From NCBI RefSeq assembly GCF_034259105.1, contig NZ_CP139478.1, positions 261,001 through 325,000 of the forward strand: a stretch of DNA of 64,000 nt, written 5' to 3'. Origin of the DNA: Limosilactobacillus reuteri. GTDB taxonomy: Bacteria > Bacillota > Bacilli > Lactobacillales > Lactobacillaceae. The position numbers were made by a program, and so were the translations under genes. Shown here piece by piece: positions 47,550 through 56,962 of this stretch. Within the stretch, counting starts at the first letter, position 1, and every line of letters starts with the position of its first letter. A model generated the notes under the pieces. That model was not told the origin of the DNA, searched no databases, and saw nothing but the letters and a program-made list of their open reading frames with translations.

Positions 47550-48944
47550 ATGACGGATTTACAACAAGCATTTGAGCGACACCTAGTAAGGAGTCGCTTT
47601 TTTGCTACCCAAGATAAGGTGGTAGTGGCTGTCTCAACCGGGGTCGATTCGATGGCCCTTTTAGATCTCTTGCAGCACTTGCCGTCAAAGAATCGTCCCC
47701 AGATTATTGTTGCCCATATGAACCATGAGTTACGAAAACAAAGCCAGCTTGAAGAACGGTTTATTCGGCAATATTGCAAACAAAATAATTTAAAACTCGC
47801 AGTTGCGCACTGGCCACAAACTCTTCATCCACAGACCGGGGTCGAAAACGCTGCTCGGCAAGCCCGCTACCATTTTTTTCAGGAAGTGATGGAAGATAAC
47901 CAAGCAAAAATCCTGCTCACGGCACACCACCAAAATGATCTAGCAGAAACAATGCTGATGAAGATGACTCGTGGGGGTCAATTGAGTCAATTAGTGGGGA
48001 TACGGGATCGACGCCCATTTGCTTCTGGAACCTTAATTCGGCCACTTTTACCCTTTAGTAAACAACAGCTAAAGAAATATGCTTTACAGCATCATCTTAA
48101 GTGGTATGAGGATAAGACAAATAAGGACTTGAACATTCAACGGAATCGATTTCGGCATGCAATAATTCCAATGCTTGAAGAGGAAAATTCCCAGTTGCTT
48201 TCCCACCTCGAAAGCTATCATCAACAGTTAACGGATCTTCTTGCCTGGCGTGACCAAGAAGTTGCAGATCAATTAGCAGCATGTGTTGATCAACAAGGAA
48301 GGATGATCCTGGCAAGATTAGCGAAAAACAAGGAAATTATTCGAAAAGAAATTTTACGACAATGGTTTAATCAACAAGGAATATATGATATTAAGGACCA
48401 GCAACTTGATGAATTGCTGCAGACCTTAGAAAACGAGCAAAAGCCACAGCAAATCATTGGATTGCCGCACCGATATGTTCTTGAGAAATCCTACGCTACT
48501 TGTGCGTTAAAAAAATTGGATAATCCGCTTGAGAACCTACAAAAGCCCCAAGATCATGTGATAAAATTGGAACAATGGTATCAAGTAGATTCAATAAAAT
48601 TAATGGCAGTGTCAGCTGAAAAGTCGTTTTTCAAGGATGAAGAGCAGGTAGTTTCGCAATGGCTTGCTCCTGATCAATTTCCACTGCGGCTACGGCAATG
48701 GCGACAAAAAGATCGAATTCGCTTAAAAAATGGCCATCACCAGTTAGTCAAACGGGTTCTAATCGACCAAAAAGTTGCCCGAAAACAGCGTGACCAGCAA
48801 ATGGTCTTGGTTGATGCGCATGGTGAGGTCGTCTGGGTAGTTAATCGAAAGTGGAGTTGGTTTGAACGGCCAACTGGCTATCAGCAGACATGGCAGCCAT
48901 GTTTTATTGGAATAAAAAATAAGGAGAAAAAGGTAAATGAATAA
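47550..48944 (+). CDS. tilS: tRNA(Ile)-lysidine synthase
   Basis: 464 aa from ATG 47550 (CGGAGC upstream). The ATP pyrophosphatase loop is VAVSTGVDSMAL (family SGGxDS), followed by VAHMNHELR and the TilS substrate and C-terminal domains. It converts the wobble C of tRNA-Ile (CAU) to lysidine so that it reads AUA. Its 3' end overlaps hpt by 8 bases. Confidence 0.95.
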   Translation: MTDLQQAFERHLVRSRFFATQDKVVVAVSTGVDSMALLDLLQHLPSKNRPQIIVAHMNHELRKQSQLEERFIRQYCKQNNLKLAVAHWPQTLHPQTGVENAARQARYHFFQEVMEDNQAKILLTAHHQNDLAETMLMKMTRGGQLSQLVGIRDRRPFASGTLIRPLLPFSKQQLKKYALQHHLKWYEDKTNKDLNIQRNRFRHAIIPMLEEENSQLLSHLESYHQQLTDLLAWRDQEVADQLAACVDQQGRMILARLAKNKEIIRKEILRQWFNQQGIYDIKDQQLDELLQTLENEQKPQQIIGLPHRYVLEKSYATCALKKLDNPLENLQKPQDHVIKLEQWYQVDSIKLMAVSAEKSFFKDEEQVVSQWLAPDQFPLRLRQWRQKDRIRLKNGHHQLVKRVLIDQKVARKQRDQQMVLVDAHGEVVWVVNRKWSWFERPTGYQQTWQPCFIGIKNKEKKVNE

Positions 48945-49479
48945 CGATATTGAGCGTGTCTTATATAGTGAAGAAATGCTTGGCAAACGAATGGACGAAT
49001 TAGCAACGGACTTAACAAAAGATTATAAGGATAAACGGCCAATTATCATTTCCGTTCTAAGTGGGGCAGTTTTGTTTACTGTTGATATGATCGAACGGCT
49101 AGACATCATGGCCCAAATCGACTTTATTGATGTTTCTAGTTATTTTGGTGGCTTAGGTTCGACTGGAAAAGTTAAACTTATTCATGATTTAAAAACAAAT
49201 GTTAAAGACCGGCATGTTCTAATTATGGAAGATATTGTTGATACTGGTCGTACTTTGAAATACTTGATGGACCTTTTAGCTGACCGGGGAGCAAAGAGTA
49301 TCAAGGTTTGTTCATTATTAAATAAGCCAGAAGGTCGGAAAGTAGATGTTGACCCTGACTATGTTGGCTTTACGGTTCCTAAAGAATTCTTGGTTGGGTA
49401 CGGCCTTGATTACAAAGGATTCTACCGAAATTTGCCATATGTTGGAATTTTGAAGCCATCTATATACCAAAATGATTAA
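48937..49479 (+). CDS. hpt: Hypoxanthine phosphoribosyltransferase
   Basis: 180 aa. The PRPP-binding motif VLIMEDIVDTGRTLKYLM is present, together with SVLSGAVLFTVDM and GLDYKGFYRNLPYVG. It salvages hypoxanthine and guanine. The tilS-hpt-ftsH order is conserved in Firmicutes. Confidence 0.96.
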   Translation: MNNDIERVLYSEEMLGKRMDELATDLTKDYKDKRPIIISVLSGAVLFTVDMIERLDIMAQIDFIDVSSYFGGLGSTGKVKLIHDLKTNVKDRHVLIMEDIVDTGRTLKYLMDLLADRGAKSIKVCSLLNKPEGRKVDVDPDYVGFTVPKEFLVGYGLDYKGFYRNLPYVGILKPSIYQND

Positions 49480-49517
49480 AAATGTTAGATAATTAGGATG
49501 ACGGAAAAATCAATATT

Positions 49518-49562
49518 AAATGGACGGTATTTTAAAGATATTCTTAATTAACGTCCATTTTT
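49518..49562 (+). terminator. Terminator after hpt
   Basis: AAATGGACG pairs with CGTCCATTT around a long AT-rich loop, ending in T5. Confidence 0.6.
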
Positions 49563-49637
49563 ATGGATCCGTAAATATGTAGTATGTATTATTAATAACA
49601 TTGGCGATAAAACTATTAATTCTTCTGTGAAATTAAT

Positions 49638-49666
49638 GGTCAATATTTGTCAAATATGCTATGATA
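49638..49666 (+). promoter_or_regulatory. ftsH promoter overlapped by a CtsR-like direct repeat
   Basis: TGGTCA at 49638-49643, 17-base spacer, TATGAT at 49661-49666. The sequence GGTCAATATTTGTCAAA (49639-49655) overlaps it and resembles the CtsR operator RGTCAAANANRGTCAAA with three mismatches. CtsR represses chaperone and protease genes in Firmicutes. Confidence 0.55.
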
Positions 49667-49712
49667 GTGACTACAATTATAAAATATCGTTGCTGGTAGA
49701 TAGGAGGTTGTT

Positions 49713-51821
49713 ATGAACAACAATCGTAAAAAAAATAATTTTACTCATAACGTTCTCTTCTATGCCGTGATGTTCTTGTGTATTATGGGAATCGCCTACT
49801 TCTTCTTTGGGGGTAATACCTCAACAGGACAAAGTAAGACAGTTTCCCAAAGCGAGTTTATCTCCGAACTGAAGAGTAATAAGGTTAAGAGCGTTCAGCT
49901 TCAGCCAAATGGTGGTGTATATAAGGTTACTGGTACTTACCGTAAACCCCAGTCAAATAATGACAATTCCGCCAACAATACTGGTTTTGCTCTTACACCA
50001 CAACGAAACAATAAGGTAACTCAATTCCAAAGTTCTGTTTTGGAAAGTGACGTAACTATTAGTCAACTTCAAAACTATGCTAACCGTCATAATGTAAAGA
50101 TTAGTACTCGTGCTGAAGAATCTAATAGTGTCTGGATGAACCTGTTGTTGACTGTCTTGCCATTAGTCATCATGATTTTCTTCTTCTACATGATGATGGG
50201 CCAAGCTGGTCAAGGTGGCGGCGGTCGTGGAGTGATGAGCTTTGGTAAGACCAAGGCTAAGCCATCTGATGCTAAGAAAAACAAAGTTCGTTTCTCAGAT
50301 GTTGCCGGTGAAGAAGAAGAGAAACAAGAATTGGTTGAAATCGTTGAATTCTTGAAGAATCCAAAGAAATTCACTAAGCTTGGTGCTCGTATTCCATCTG
50401 GTGTTTTACTGGAGGGGCCTCCAGGTACTGGTAAGACCTTGCTAGCTAAGGCGGTTGCCGGTGAATCAGGGGTACCATTCTTCTCAATCTCTGGTTCTGA
50501 CTTTGTTGAAATGTTCGTCGGTGTTGGTGCTAGTCGTGTTCGTGACTTGTTTGAGCAAGCTAAAAAAGCTGCTCCAGCAATCATCTTCATTGATGAAATT
50601 GATGCTGTTGGTCGACGCCGTGGAAATGGCATGGGCGGCGGTCACGATGAACGTGAACAAACCTTGAACCAATTGTTAGTTGAAATGGATGGTTTCCAAG
50701 GTGATGAAGGAATCATCGTCATGGCAGCTACCAACCGTTCTGATGTCTTGGATCCTGCCTTGTTGCGTCCAGGACGTTTTGACCGAAAGATTTTAGTAGG
50801 GCGGCCAGATGTTAAGGGTCGTGAAGCCATTTTACGAGTTCATGCTAAGAACAAGCCAATGGCAAGTGATGTTGATTTAAAGGAAATTGCTAAACAGACT
50901 CCTGGTTTTGTCGGGGCTGACTTAGCTAACCTATTAAACGAAGCGGCCTTATTAGCTGCGCGACGGAACAAAACTGAAATTGATGCTGCGGACTTAGATG
51001 AAGCAGAAGACCGGGTAATTGCTGGACCAGCTAAGCATAACCGTGTCCAATCTGAACAAGAACGAAAGACTGTTGCATACCACGAAGCAGGTCATACCAT
51101 TGTGGGTCTTGTATTAAATGACGCACGAGTTGTTCATAAGGTTACAATTGTTCCACGTGGGCGCGCAGGTGGATATGCTATCATGCTTCCACGTGAAGAT
51201 CAGATGTTAATGTCGAAAAAGAATGCGATGGAGCAAATCGCTGGTCTGATGGGTGGACGGGCTGCTGAAGAGCTTGTCTTTAAGTCACAATCTTCAGGAG
51301 CTTCGAATGACTTTGAACAAGCAACCCAAATTGCTCGTTCAATGGTTACCCAGTACGGAATGAGTGATAAGATTGGTCCAGTAGAACTGCAAAGTTCTGG
51401 TCAGGTCTTTACAGGTCAAGGCTATGACCAATCGCCTTACTCCGAAAAGACTGCTGCTTTAGTTGATGAAGAAGTATGTCGAATCTTAACTGAAGGGCAC
51501 GAAACTGCCTTACACATTATTGAGACGCACCGTGAACAACATAAGCAAATCGCTGAAGCATTGCTCAAGTACGAAACGCTTGATGAAAAACAAATTCTTA
51601 GTCTTTATAAGACTGGAAAAGTTCCTGATAAGGATGTTGCTGCTGAAGACGAAGAGGCACGCGCACGAACCTTTGAAGAATCCAAGCGTGAACTTGAACG
51701 ATTGGAAAATGAGCGTCACGATGAAGCAAAGGATAATCAAAACGATTTATCCGATACTAAGAGTGACAACTCAAATGATTCACAATCAAGTGATGATTCG
51801 GACAATTCTGAAAACAAGTAA
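49713..51821 (+). CDS. ftsH: ATP-dependent membrane zinc protease FtsH
   Basis: 702 aa. Two membrane helices (about 10-32 and 145-167) flank an extracellular loop. AAA+ domain with [24 protein letters not shown] and the arginine fingers; then the zinc protease motif HEAGH with the third acid ligand downstream. The last 60 residues are an acidic, Asp/Ser-rich tail. It degrades misfolded membrane proteins and regulators. TAGGAGG before the ATG. Confidence 0.97.
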   Translation: MNNNRKKNNFTHNVLFYAVMFLCIMGIAYFFFGGNTSTGQSKTVSQSEFISELKSNKVKSVQLQPNGGVYKVTGTYRKPQSNNDNSANNTGFALTPQRNNKVTQFQSSVLESDVTISQLQNYANRHNVKISTRAEESNSVWMNLLLTVLPLVIMIFFFYMMMGQAGQGGGGRGVMSFGKTKAKPSDAKKNKVRFSDVAGEEEEKQELVEIVEFLKNPKKFTKLGARIPSGVLLEGPPGTGKTLLAKAVAGESGVPFFSISGSDFVEMFVGVGASRVRDLFEQAKKAAPAIIFIDEIDAVGRRRGNGMGGGHDEREQTLNQLLVEMDGFQGDEGIIVMAATNRSDVLDPALLRPGRFDRKILVGRPDVKGREAILRVHAKNKPMASDVDLKEIAKQTPGFVGADLANLLNEAALLAARRNKTEIDAADLDEAEDRVIAGPAKHNRVQSEQERKTVAYHEAGHTIVGLVLNDARVVHKVTIVPRGRAGGYAIMLPREDQMLMSKKNAMEQIAGLMGGRAAEELVFKSQSSGASNDFEQATQIARSMVTQYGMSDKIGPVELQSSGQVFTGQGYDQSPYSEKTAALVDEEVCRILTEGHETALHIIETHREQHKQIAEALLKYETLDEKQILSLYKTGKVPDKDVAAEDEEARARTFEESKRELERLENERHDEAKDNQNDLSDTKSDNSNDSQSSDDSDNSENK

Positions 51822-51829
51822 ACTATTGA

Positions 51830-51884
51830 AAAGACGGAAGATACAAAACCTGATTGGTAGGTGGTGGTCTTCCGTCTTTTCTTT
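51830..51884 (+). terminator. Terminator after ftsH
   Basis: AAAGACGGAAGA pairs exactly with TCTTCCGTCTTT, then a T run. Confidence 0.75.
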
Positions 51885-51911
51885 AGGTTAAATTTTAAGG
51901 AGGAAGTTAAA

Positions 51912-52859
51912 ATGAAAACAACAGATTATTTAGTAAAGTCAATGACTAAGGATGGAAAGTTTCGGGCTTATGCTGTAAATGCTACCCAAGTCGTTCAAAA
52001 GGCACACGAAATTCATGATACATGGAGTGCTTCTTCTGCTGCTCTTGGTCGAACGTTAATTGGAACGATTCTTTTGGCTACTTCTAGCTTACAAGGAGAA
52101 GCAGGAATGACGGTTAAGATTCAAGGGAATGGTCCGGTTGGCTTTATTATTGCGGATGGAACTGCTGAAGGAACGGTAAAAGGCTACATGGGTAATCCAC
52201 ATGTTTCTTTACCAGCAAATGATAAGGGAAAGATTGACGTTGCAAAGGCAATTGGTAATCAAGGGACCCTTTCTGTAACCAAGATGGCTCCTGGCGACAA
52301 GACACCTTATACTGGCGAAGTAAATTTAGTTTCTGGTGAACTTGGTGATGACTTTACTTACTACCTTGCTCAATCTGAACAAATTCCTTCAGCGGTTGGT
52401 CTTTCAGTATTCGTTAACCCTGATGAAAATATTGACGTTGCTGGTGGCTTCATGATTCAAGTAATGCCTGGTGCTAGCGATGAAGAAATTAGCAAACTTG
52501 AAAAGACATTGAAGGGCTTGCCATTGGTATCACAGATGTTACGTGATGGTGATACGCCAGAAGATATTTTGAAGAAGATTTTTGGCGAGGACTTAAAGAT
52601 CCTTGAAACAATGCCAGTTCGTTATGCATGTGATTGCTCGAAAGAACGTTTTGCCCATGCCCTTGCAAGTATTTCTAAAGACGATATGAAGAAGTTGATT
52701 GATGAGGACCACCATGCGGAAGCTGTTTGCCAATTCTGCGGGAAGAAGTACGAATTTAACGAAGACGAATTAAAGAAGATCTATGCGGAAATGACTGCGA
52801 ATGATGATAAAAAATCAACCCTAAATTTCAAGAATAAGTTAGCCACTGGACTCAAATAA
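51912..52859 (+). CDS. hslO: Redox chaperone Hsp33, C-terminus altered by an IS
   Basis: 315 aa now. Hsp33 is a redox-activated holdase; the zinc site CDC...CQFC is present near the C-terminus (CDCSKERF and CQFCGKKY), and the N-terminal fold DYLVKSMTKDGKFRAYAV is intact. AAGGAGGAAG precedes ATG 51912. The IS at 52820 interrupts the last codons: without it the protein would end KKSTDEK, 306 aa. Now it ends KKST followed by 12 residues encoded by the IS end (LNFKNKLATGLK). The essential parts remain, so it may still work. Confidence 0.93.
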   Translation: MKTTDYLVKSMTKDGKFRAYAVNATQVVQKAHEIHDTWSASSAALGRTLIGTILLATSSLQGEAGMTVKIQGNGPVGFIIADGTAEGTVKGYMGNPHVSLPANDKGKIDVAKAIGNQGTLSVTKMAPGDKTPYTGEVNLVSGELGDDFTYYLAQSEQIPSAVGLSVFVNPDENIDVAGGFMIQVMPGASDEEISKLEKTLKGLPLVSQMLRDGDTPEDILKKIFGEDLKILETMPVRYACDCSKERFAHALASISKDDMKKLIDEDHHAEAVCQFCGKKYEFNEDELKKIYAEMTANDDKKSTLNFKNKLATGLK

Positions 52860-54098
52860 ATAATACTGACCAATTGATTATTGGTTGATGGAGCTGTGAT
52901 ATCTCTTGGTAGAAGGCCTTACGATAGATATCCATTGACGAATGTCCATTAAACATAGCTCGTGGATAGTGATTCATCCAATCATTAGTCGCTATGATCT
53001 GAGCACTACTATAGTTATTTATAGCTTCACCTTTGGTAATCTCCTTGCGGAGAAACCGGTTATTGATCTCATTGGATCCACGTTCCCAAGGGGAATACGG
53101 ATCAGCATAGAAAACATGATCGTGAACTTGTGTTAACTCACTAAATTCTGAACCGTTGTCAGAGGTTATTGTCTTAAAGATGCGATAGTAAGCATCTGTG
53201 CCCATTTTCTGGCGTAAATTTATAAAGAACTGATTTACTGCATGCGCAGTTTTACCAGCAATTTTACTCGTGATATTAACTCGTGAAAGGCGATCAGTCA
53301 TTACTAGTACAACACTGTCATTACCGTTTTTCTGTCCCTGAACTGTATCTAGTTCCCAATGGCCAATTTCGGACCGTTGGTCCGCAGTTTGAGGTCGTTG
53401 AGCAATATTAGGCCCTAAGCACCTTTTAGCTTGCGGATGAGTTCGATGATGCTTACGTTTAGGTTTTTCAAAGAGGTCTAAATTGGACGTACGAAGCACA
53501 CCCTCATTAATCCATTGATATAAAGTTACAACCGACTTTGGGATCAGGGTGCCATCATTCATTAAATCTCGAGCCTTATAAATAACCGCTTGTGGGGAGT
53601 AATGGTGGTCGTCAAACTCACCAAGCATTAGCTGATCAGCTAATCGTAAAAATTGCTTTGAAGAATAATATAAGCGACGACGACCAGAATGGCGGTGATG
53701 TTCAAGATATGTGGCCTGACCAGCTTCATAACTATAGATGTAGTAAGAATATTCGTAAATCTTACCATTAGATTTTTGACGACGAAGTTGGCGGACCGTA
53801 CCACGGTTGAGCTCGTTATTAATTGTTTGATGATTAACTCCTAATTGGCGACCAATTGCGCGATTGGAAAGTCCTTGCGACTTTAAAGTCGCAATCATCA
53901 CACGTTCTTCTTTAGTAAGATGAGCATTCTTTTTATGAGTAGTCAATAAACTAGTAGACATGGTATCATTTAAGTGCGTCATTTGACGGACATCCTTTCA
54001 TATAGGTTTGGTTCACTTAATATGATACCTGATGTCACGCCGAATGGCGTTTTTTATTTACCACCAACTGGGTGGCTAACTTCATTCTATAATCCACC
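52820..54098 (-). mobile_element. Complete 1279-bp IS30-family element, copy B, inserted in hslO
   Basis: Same length and ends as 13802-15080, opposite orientation. It is flanked by a 13-base direct repeat, ATAAAAAATCAAC, at 52807-52819 and 54099-54111. The right copy continues into the original hslO stop (AGATGAAAAGTAA). Two independent insertions with 13-base duplications fix this as the target-site length. Confidence 0.93.
52852..53982 (-). CDS. IS30-family transposase (376 aa), copy B
   Basis: Identical in protein sequence to 13918-15048, with the same helix-turn-helix and DDE residues (HWELDTVQGQ, TSDNGSEFSE, WERGSNEINN). Its last bases overlap the altered end of hslO by 8 bases on the opposite strand. 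Confidence 0.95.
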   Translation of the reverse strand: MTHLNDTMSTSLLTTHKKNAHLTKEERVMIATLKSQGLSNRAIGRQLGVNHQTINNELNRGTVRQLRRQKSNGKIYEYSYYIYSYEAGQATYLEHHRHSGRRRLYYSSKQFLRLADQLMLGEFDDHHYSPQAVIYKARDLMNDGTLIPKSVVTLYQWINEGVLRTSNLDLFEKPKRKHHRTHPQAKRCLGPNIAQRPQTADQRSEIGHWELDTVQGQKNGNDSVVLVMTDRLSRVNITSKIAGKTAHAVNQFFINLRQKMGTDAYYRIFKTITSDNGSEFSELTQVHDHVFYADPYSPWERGSNEINNRFLRKEITKGEAINNYSSAQIIATNDWMNHYPRAMFNGHSSMDIYRKAFYQEISQLHQPIINWSVLFI

Positions 54099-54127
54099 AT
54101 AAAAAATCAACAGATGAAAAGTAATTT

Positions 54128-54157
54128 TTGGTGCTAAGCGCGTTGATATGCTATGAT
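54128..54157 (+). promoter_or_regulatory. Putative promoter for dusB-lysS
   Basis: TTGGTG at 54128-54133, 18-base spacer, TATGAT at 54152-54157. It lies to the right of the IS, so dusB and lysS keep a promoter despite the insertion upstream. Confidence 0.45.
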
Positions 54158-54231
54158 AGTTGAGTTATCGGACAATTAAAAATGAAACTGGATGGCCAGC
54201 ACAGTTTCTTAAGCAGTAATGAGGTGAAAAA

Positions 54232-55233
54232 ATGAAGTGGAAGATCGGTAACGTTGAAATTCCTAATCAAGTTGTTGTTGCACCAATGGCCGGAGTAACC
54301 AATTCCGCCTTTCGGGTTATCTGTAAAAGATTTGGTGCTGGCTACGTTGTCTGTGAAATGATCTCAGACCGTGGCATTATGTACCATAATCAACGCACTT
54401 TGGATATGATGGATGTCGACCCTGAAGAACATCCGATGGGAATTCAAATTTTCGGTGGAACCAAAGAGACATTAGTTGAGGCTGCTAAGTATGTGGATCA
54501 ACATACAGCAGCTGACGTGATTGATATAAATATGGGGTGTCCTGTTAATAAGGTTGTAAAAACTGACGCGGGTGCACGATGGTTACTGGATCCTAATAAA
54601 GTCTATGAAATGGTGTCATATGTTACTGATGCTGTTAAGAAGCCAGTTACCGTTAAGATGCGAACCGGTTGGGATGACAAGCATATTTTAGCTGTGGAAA
54701 ATGCTCTAGCAGCTGAACGGGCAGGAGCTAGCGCGATTGCGATGCATGGTCGAACTCGAAAACAAATGTATACGGGACAAGCAGATTGGAATATACTAAA
54801 AGAAGTAGCGAGTCAATTGAAAATTCCGTTCATGGCTAATGGTGATGTGAAGACACCAGAAGATGCTAAGAAGATTCTTGATATGACTGGCGCAACTGCC
54901 GCAATGATCGGTCGGGCAGCGATGGGTAACCCATGGATGCTAAAGCGGACTGAACATTACTTAGAGACTGGTGAGCTGCTCCCAGAAGCAACTCCAGAAC
55001 AAAAAATTGAAATGGCTAAAGATCACCTTAATCGTTTAGTTGATTTAAAGGGTGAATATGTTGGTGTTCGTGAGTTCCGTGGGTTATCGACGTACTATAT
55101 CAAGGGTATTCCGCGTGCTGCCCGGACTAAAGTAGCGTTAGTCGAGGCAGAAACACTTGATGAAATGAACGATATTTTTGACCGCTTTGCTGAACAAACT
55201 GCAGAACGGGCTGCAAAAAGACAGCAAGCCTAA
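54232..55233 (+). CDS. dusB: tRNA-dihydrouridine synthase
   Basis: 333 aa TIM-barrel flavoprotein. APMAGVTNSAFR binds FMN, DINMGCPVNKVVKTDAGA carries the catalytic Cys, and MHGRTRKQMYTG and GDVKTPEDA follow. It reduces uridines in tRNA D-loops. AGGTG before the ATG. It lies 20 bases before lysS; the hslO-dusB-lysS order is common in Firmicutes. Confidence 0.95.
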   Translation: MKWKIGNVEIPNQVVVAPMAGVTNSAFRVICKRFGAGYVVCEMISDRGIMYHNQRTLDMMDVDPEEHPMGIQIFGGTKETLVEAAKYVDQHTAADVIDINMGCPVNKVVKTDAGARWLLDPNKVYEMVSYVTDAVKKPVTVKMRTGWDDKHILAVENALAAERAGASAIAMHGRTRKQMYTGQADWNILKEVASQLKIPFMANGDVKTPEDAKKILDMTGATAAMIGRAAMGNPWMLKRTEHYLETGELLPEATPEQKIEMAKDHLNRLVDLKGEYVGVREFRGLSTYYIKGIPRAARTKVALVEAETLDEMNDIFDRFAEQTAERAAKRQQA

Positions 55234-55253
55234 TTACGAGGAGGAGAACTTAA

Positions 55254-56780
55254 GTGTCACAAGAACTAGATCAAATGCGCGTTCGGCGTGAAAAAATGGA
55301 AGAGTTAAAAGAAGCGGGGATTGAACCATTTGGCCGCCGCTTCAAACGAGACCATCTTGCCCAAGACTTGCATGATAAGTTTGATCAATACGATAAAGAA
55401 GAATTAAACGAGATGGGCGCCAAAGTAATTATTGCGGGTCGAATGACAAGAAAGCGGAGTAGTGGTAAGGCTGGTTTCGCTGATTTTGTTGATCGGACTG
55501 GTAAGATTCAAGTTTACGCTCGTAAGGATATGGTAGGGGATGAACCTTACCATGTTTTCAAGCGGTCAGATATTGGTGACTTCCTTGGAATTGAAGGGGA
55601 TGTTATCAAGACAGATACAGGTGAATTAACTGTTCGTGCACATAAAATTACCTTCTTGTCAAAAGCATTGCGTCCACTTCCTAATAAGTGGGATGGGGTT
55701 ACTGATCCTGAAACTATCTATCGTCAGCGCTACCTTGATTTAATTTCTAACCCAGAAAGCTTCAAGCGTTTCCACCAACGGACAGCGATCATTAAGGCCG
55801 TCCGGAAGTACATGGATGATAATGGCTTTACAGAGGTTGAAACCCCAATTTTGAACACCCAAGCTGGTGGTGCTAATGCGCGTCCATTTATCACTCACCA
55901 TAATGCGCTTGATATTGATATGTACTTGCGGATTGCTACCGAATTGTACCTTAAGCGGTTAATCGTTGGTGGCTTTGAACGGGTATACGAATTGGGCCGG
56001 ATTTTCCGAAATGAAGGGATGGACCCTCACCATAACCCTGAATTTACAACAATGGAAACTTATGCTGCTTACTTTGACTTCCAAGATGTTATGGATGAAA
56101 CAGAAGGAATCGTTAAGGCAGCCGCTAAAGTTGTTTCAGATGATGGAAAGATTACTTACCAAGGACATGAGATCGACCTTGGAGGAAACTTTAAACGGAT
56201 CACGATGGTGGATGCCGTTAAGGAAAAGACTGGCATTGACTTCAGCGATGAATCAATGACGGACGAAGATGCTAAGAAGTTAGCCGATGAACACAGGGTT
56301 GAATATAAGCCTTACTGGACAAAGGGCCATATCTTGAATGCATTCTTTGAAGAGTTCGTTGAGGATACGCTTATTCAACCAACTTTTGTCTATGAATTCC
56401 CTGTCGAAGTTTCACCATTAGCAAAGCGGAATGCTGATAATCCTGCGATGACTGATCGCTTCGAATTGTATGTTGATGGTAGCGAATTGGCAAATGCCTT
56501 TAGTGAATTAAACGATCCAATTGACCAGAAGGAACGTTTTGAAATGCAAGCAAAGGAAAAAGCTAATGGTAATGATGAAGCTGAACCAGTCGACTTGGAT
56601 TACGTTCAAGCCCTCGAATACGGGATGCCGCCTACTGGGGGACTTGGTATTGGAATCGATCGGCTTGTAATGCTCCTTACTGATGCTAAATCTATTCGGG
56701 ATGTTATTCTCTTCCCAACAATGCGTCCAGAAAAGGAAACTAAGAACGATTCCAAGAAAAAGAAGAATAAGAAGAAGTAA
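55254..56780 (+). CDS. lysS: Lysyl-tRNA synthetase, class II
   Basis: 508 aa from GTG, with GAGGAGG upstream. N-terminal OB-fold anticodon-binding domain (about 60-150), then class II motifs 1 ([10 protein letters not shown]), 2 ([18 protein letters not shown]) and 3 ([13 protein letters not shown]). The C-terminus has a lysine-rich tail (KKKKNKKK). Its start appears normal. Confidence 0.97.
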   Translation: MSQELDQMRVRREKMEELKEAGIEPFGRRFKRDHLAQDLHDKFDQYDKEELNEMGAKVIIAGRMTRKRSSGKAGFADFVDRTGKIQVYARKDMVGDEPYHVFKRSDIGDFLGIEGDVIKTDTGELTVRAHKITFLSKALRPLPNKWDGVTDPETIYRQRYLDLISNPESFKRFHQRTAIIKAVRKYMDDNGFTEVETPILNTQAGGANARPFITHHNALDIDMYLRIATELYLKRLIVGGFERVYELGRIFRNEGMDPHHNPEFTTMETYAAYFDFQDVMDETEGIVKAAAKVVSDDGKITYQGHEIDLGGNFKRITMVDAVKEKTGIDFSDESMTDEDAKKLADEHRVEYKPYWTKGHILNAFFEEFVEDTLIQPTFVYEFPVEVSPLAKRNADNPAMTDRFELYVDGSELANAFSELNDPIDQKERFEMQAKEKANGNDEAEPVDLDYVQALEYGMPPTGGLGIGIDRLVMLLTDAKSIRDVILFPTMRPEKETKNDSKKKKNKKK

Positions 56781-56920
56781 GCTAAATGGTTGCTAATAGC
56801 CTTTGTAAGTGATTCAGAATAGAATTTACCATTAAAAAGTAAATGCGATTGAGGGTATGTATACCCCAAATACACCATTTTTAGAGGATTAATATAAGAA
56901 GAGTCCAACACAAAAACTTT

Positions 56921-56961
56921 AAGAACCCGTATCTGATTTACTCAGGTACGGGTTCTTTTTT
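56921..56961 (+). terminator. Terminator after lysS, target site of intron copy B
   Basis: AAGAACCCGTA pairs with TACGGGTTCTT, then six T. The group II intron starts two bases after the T run. Confidence 0.85.
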
Positions 56962-56962
56962 A

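Noticed and set aside
47550..47700. STGVDS in TilS as a broken ATP loop
   Set aside because: The SGGxDS motif tolerates a small change at this position in Lactobacillales as far as I recall, and the rest of the enzyme is intact and should be essential.
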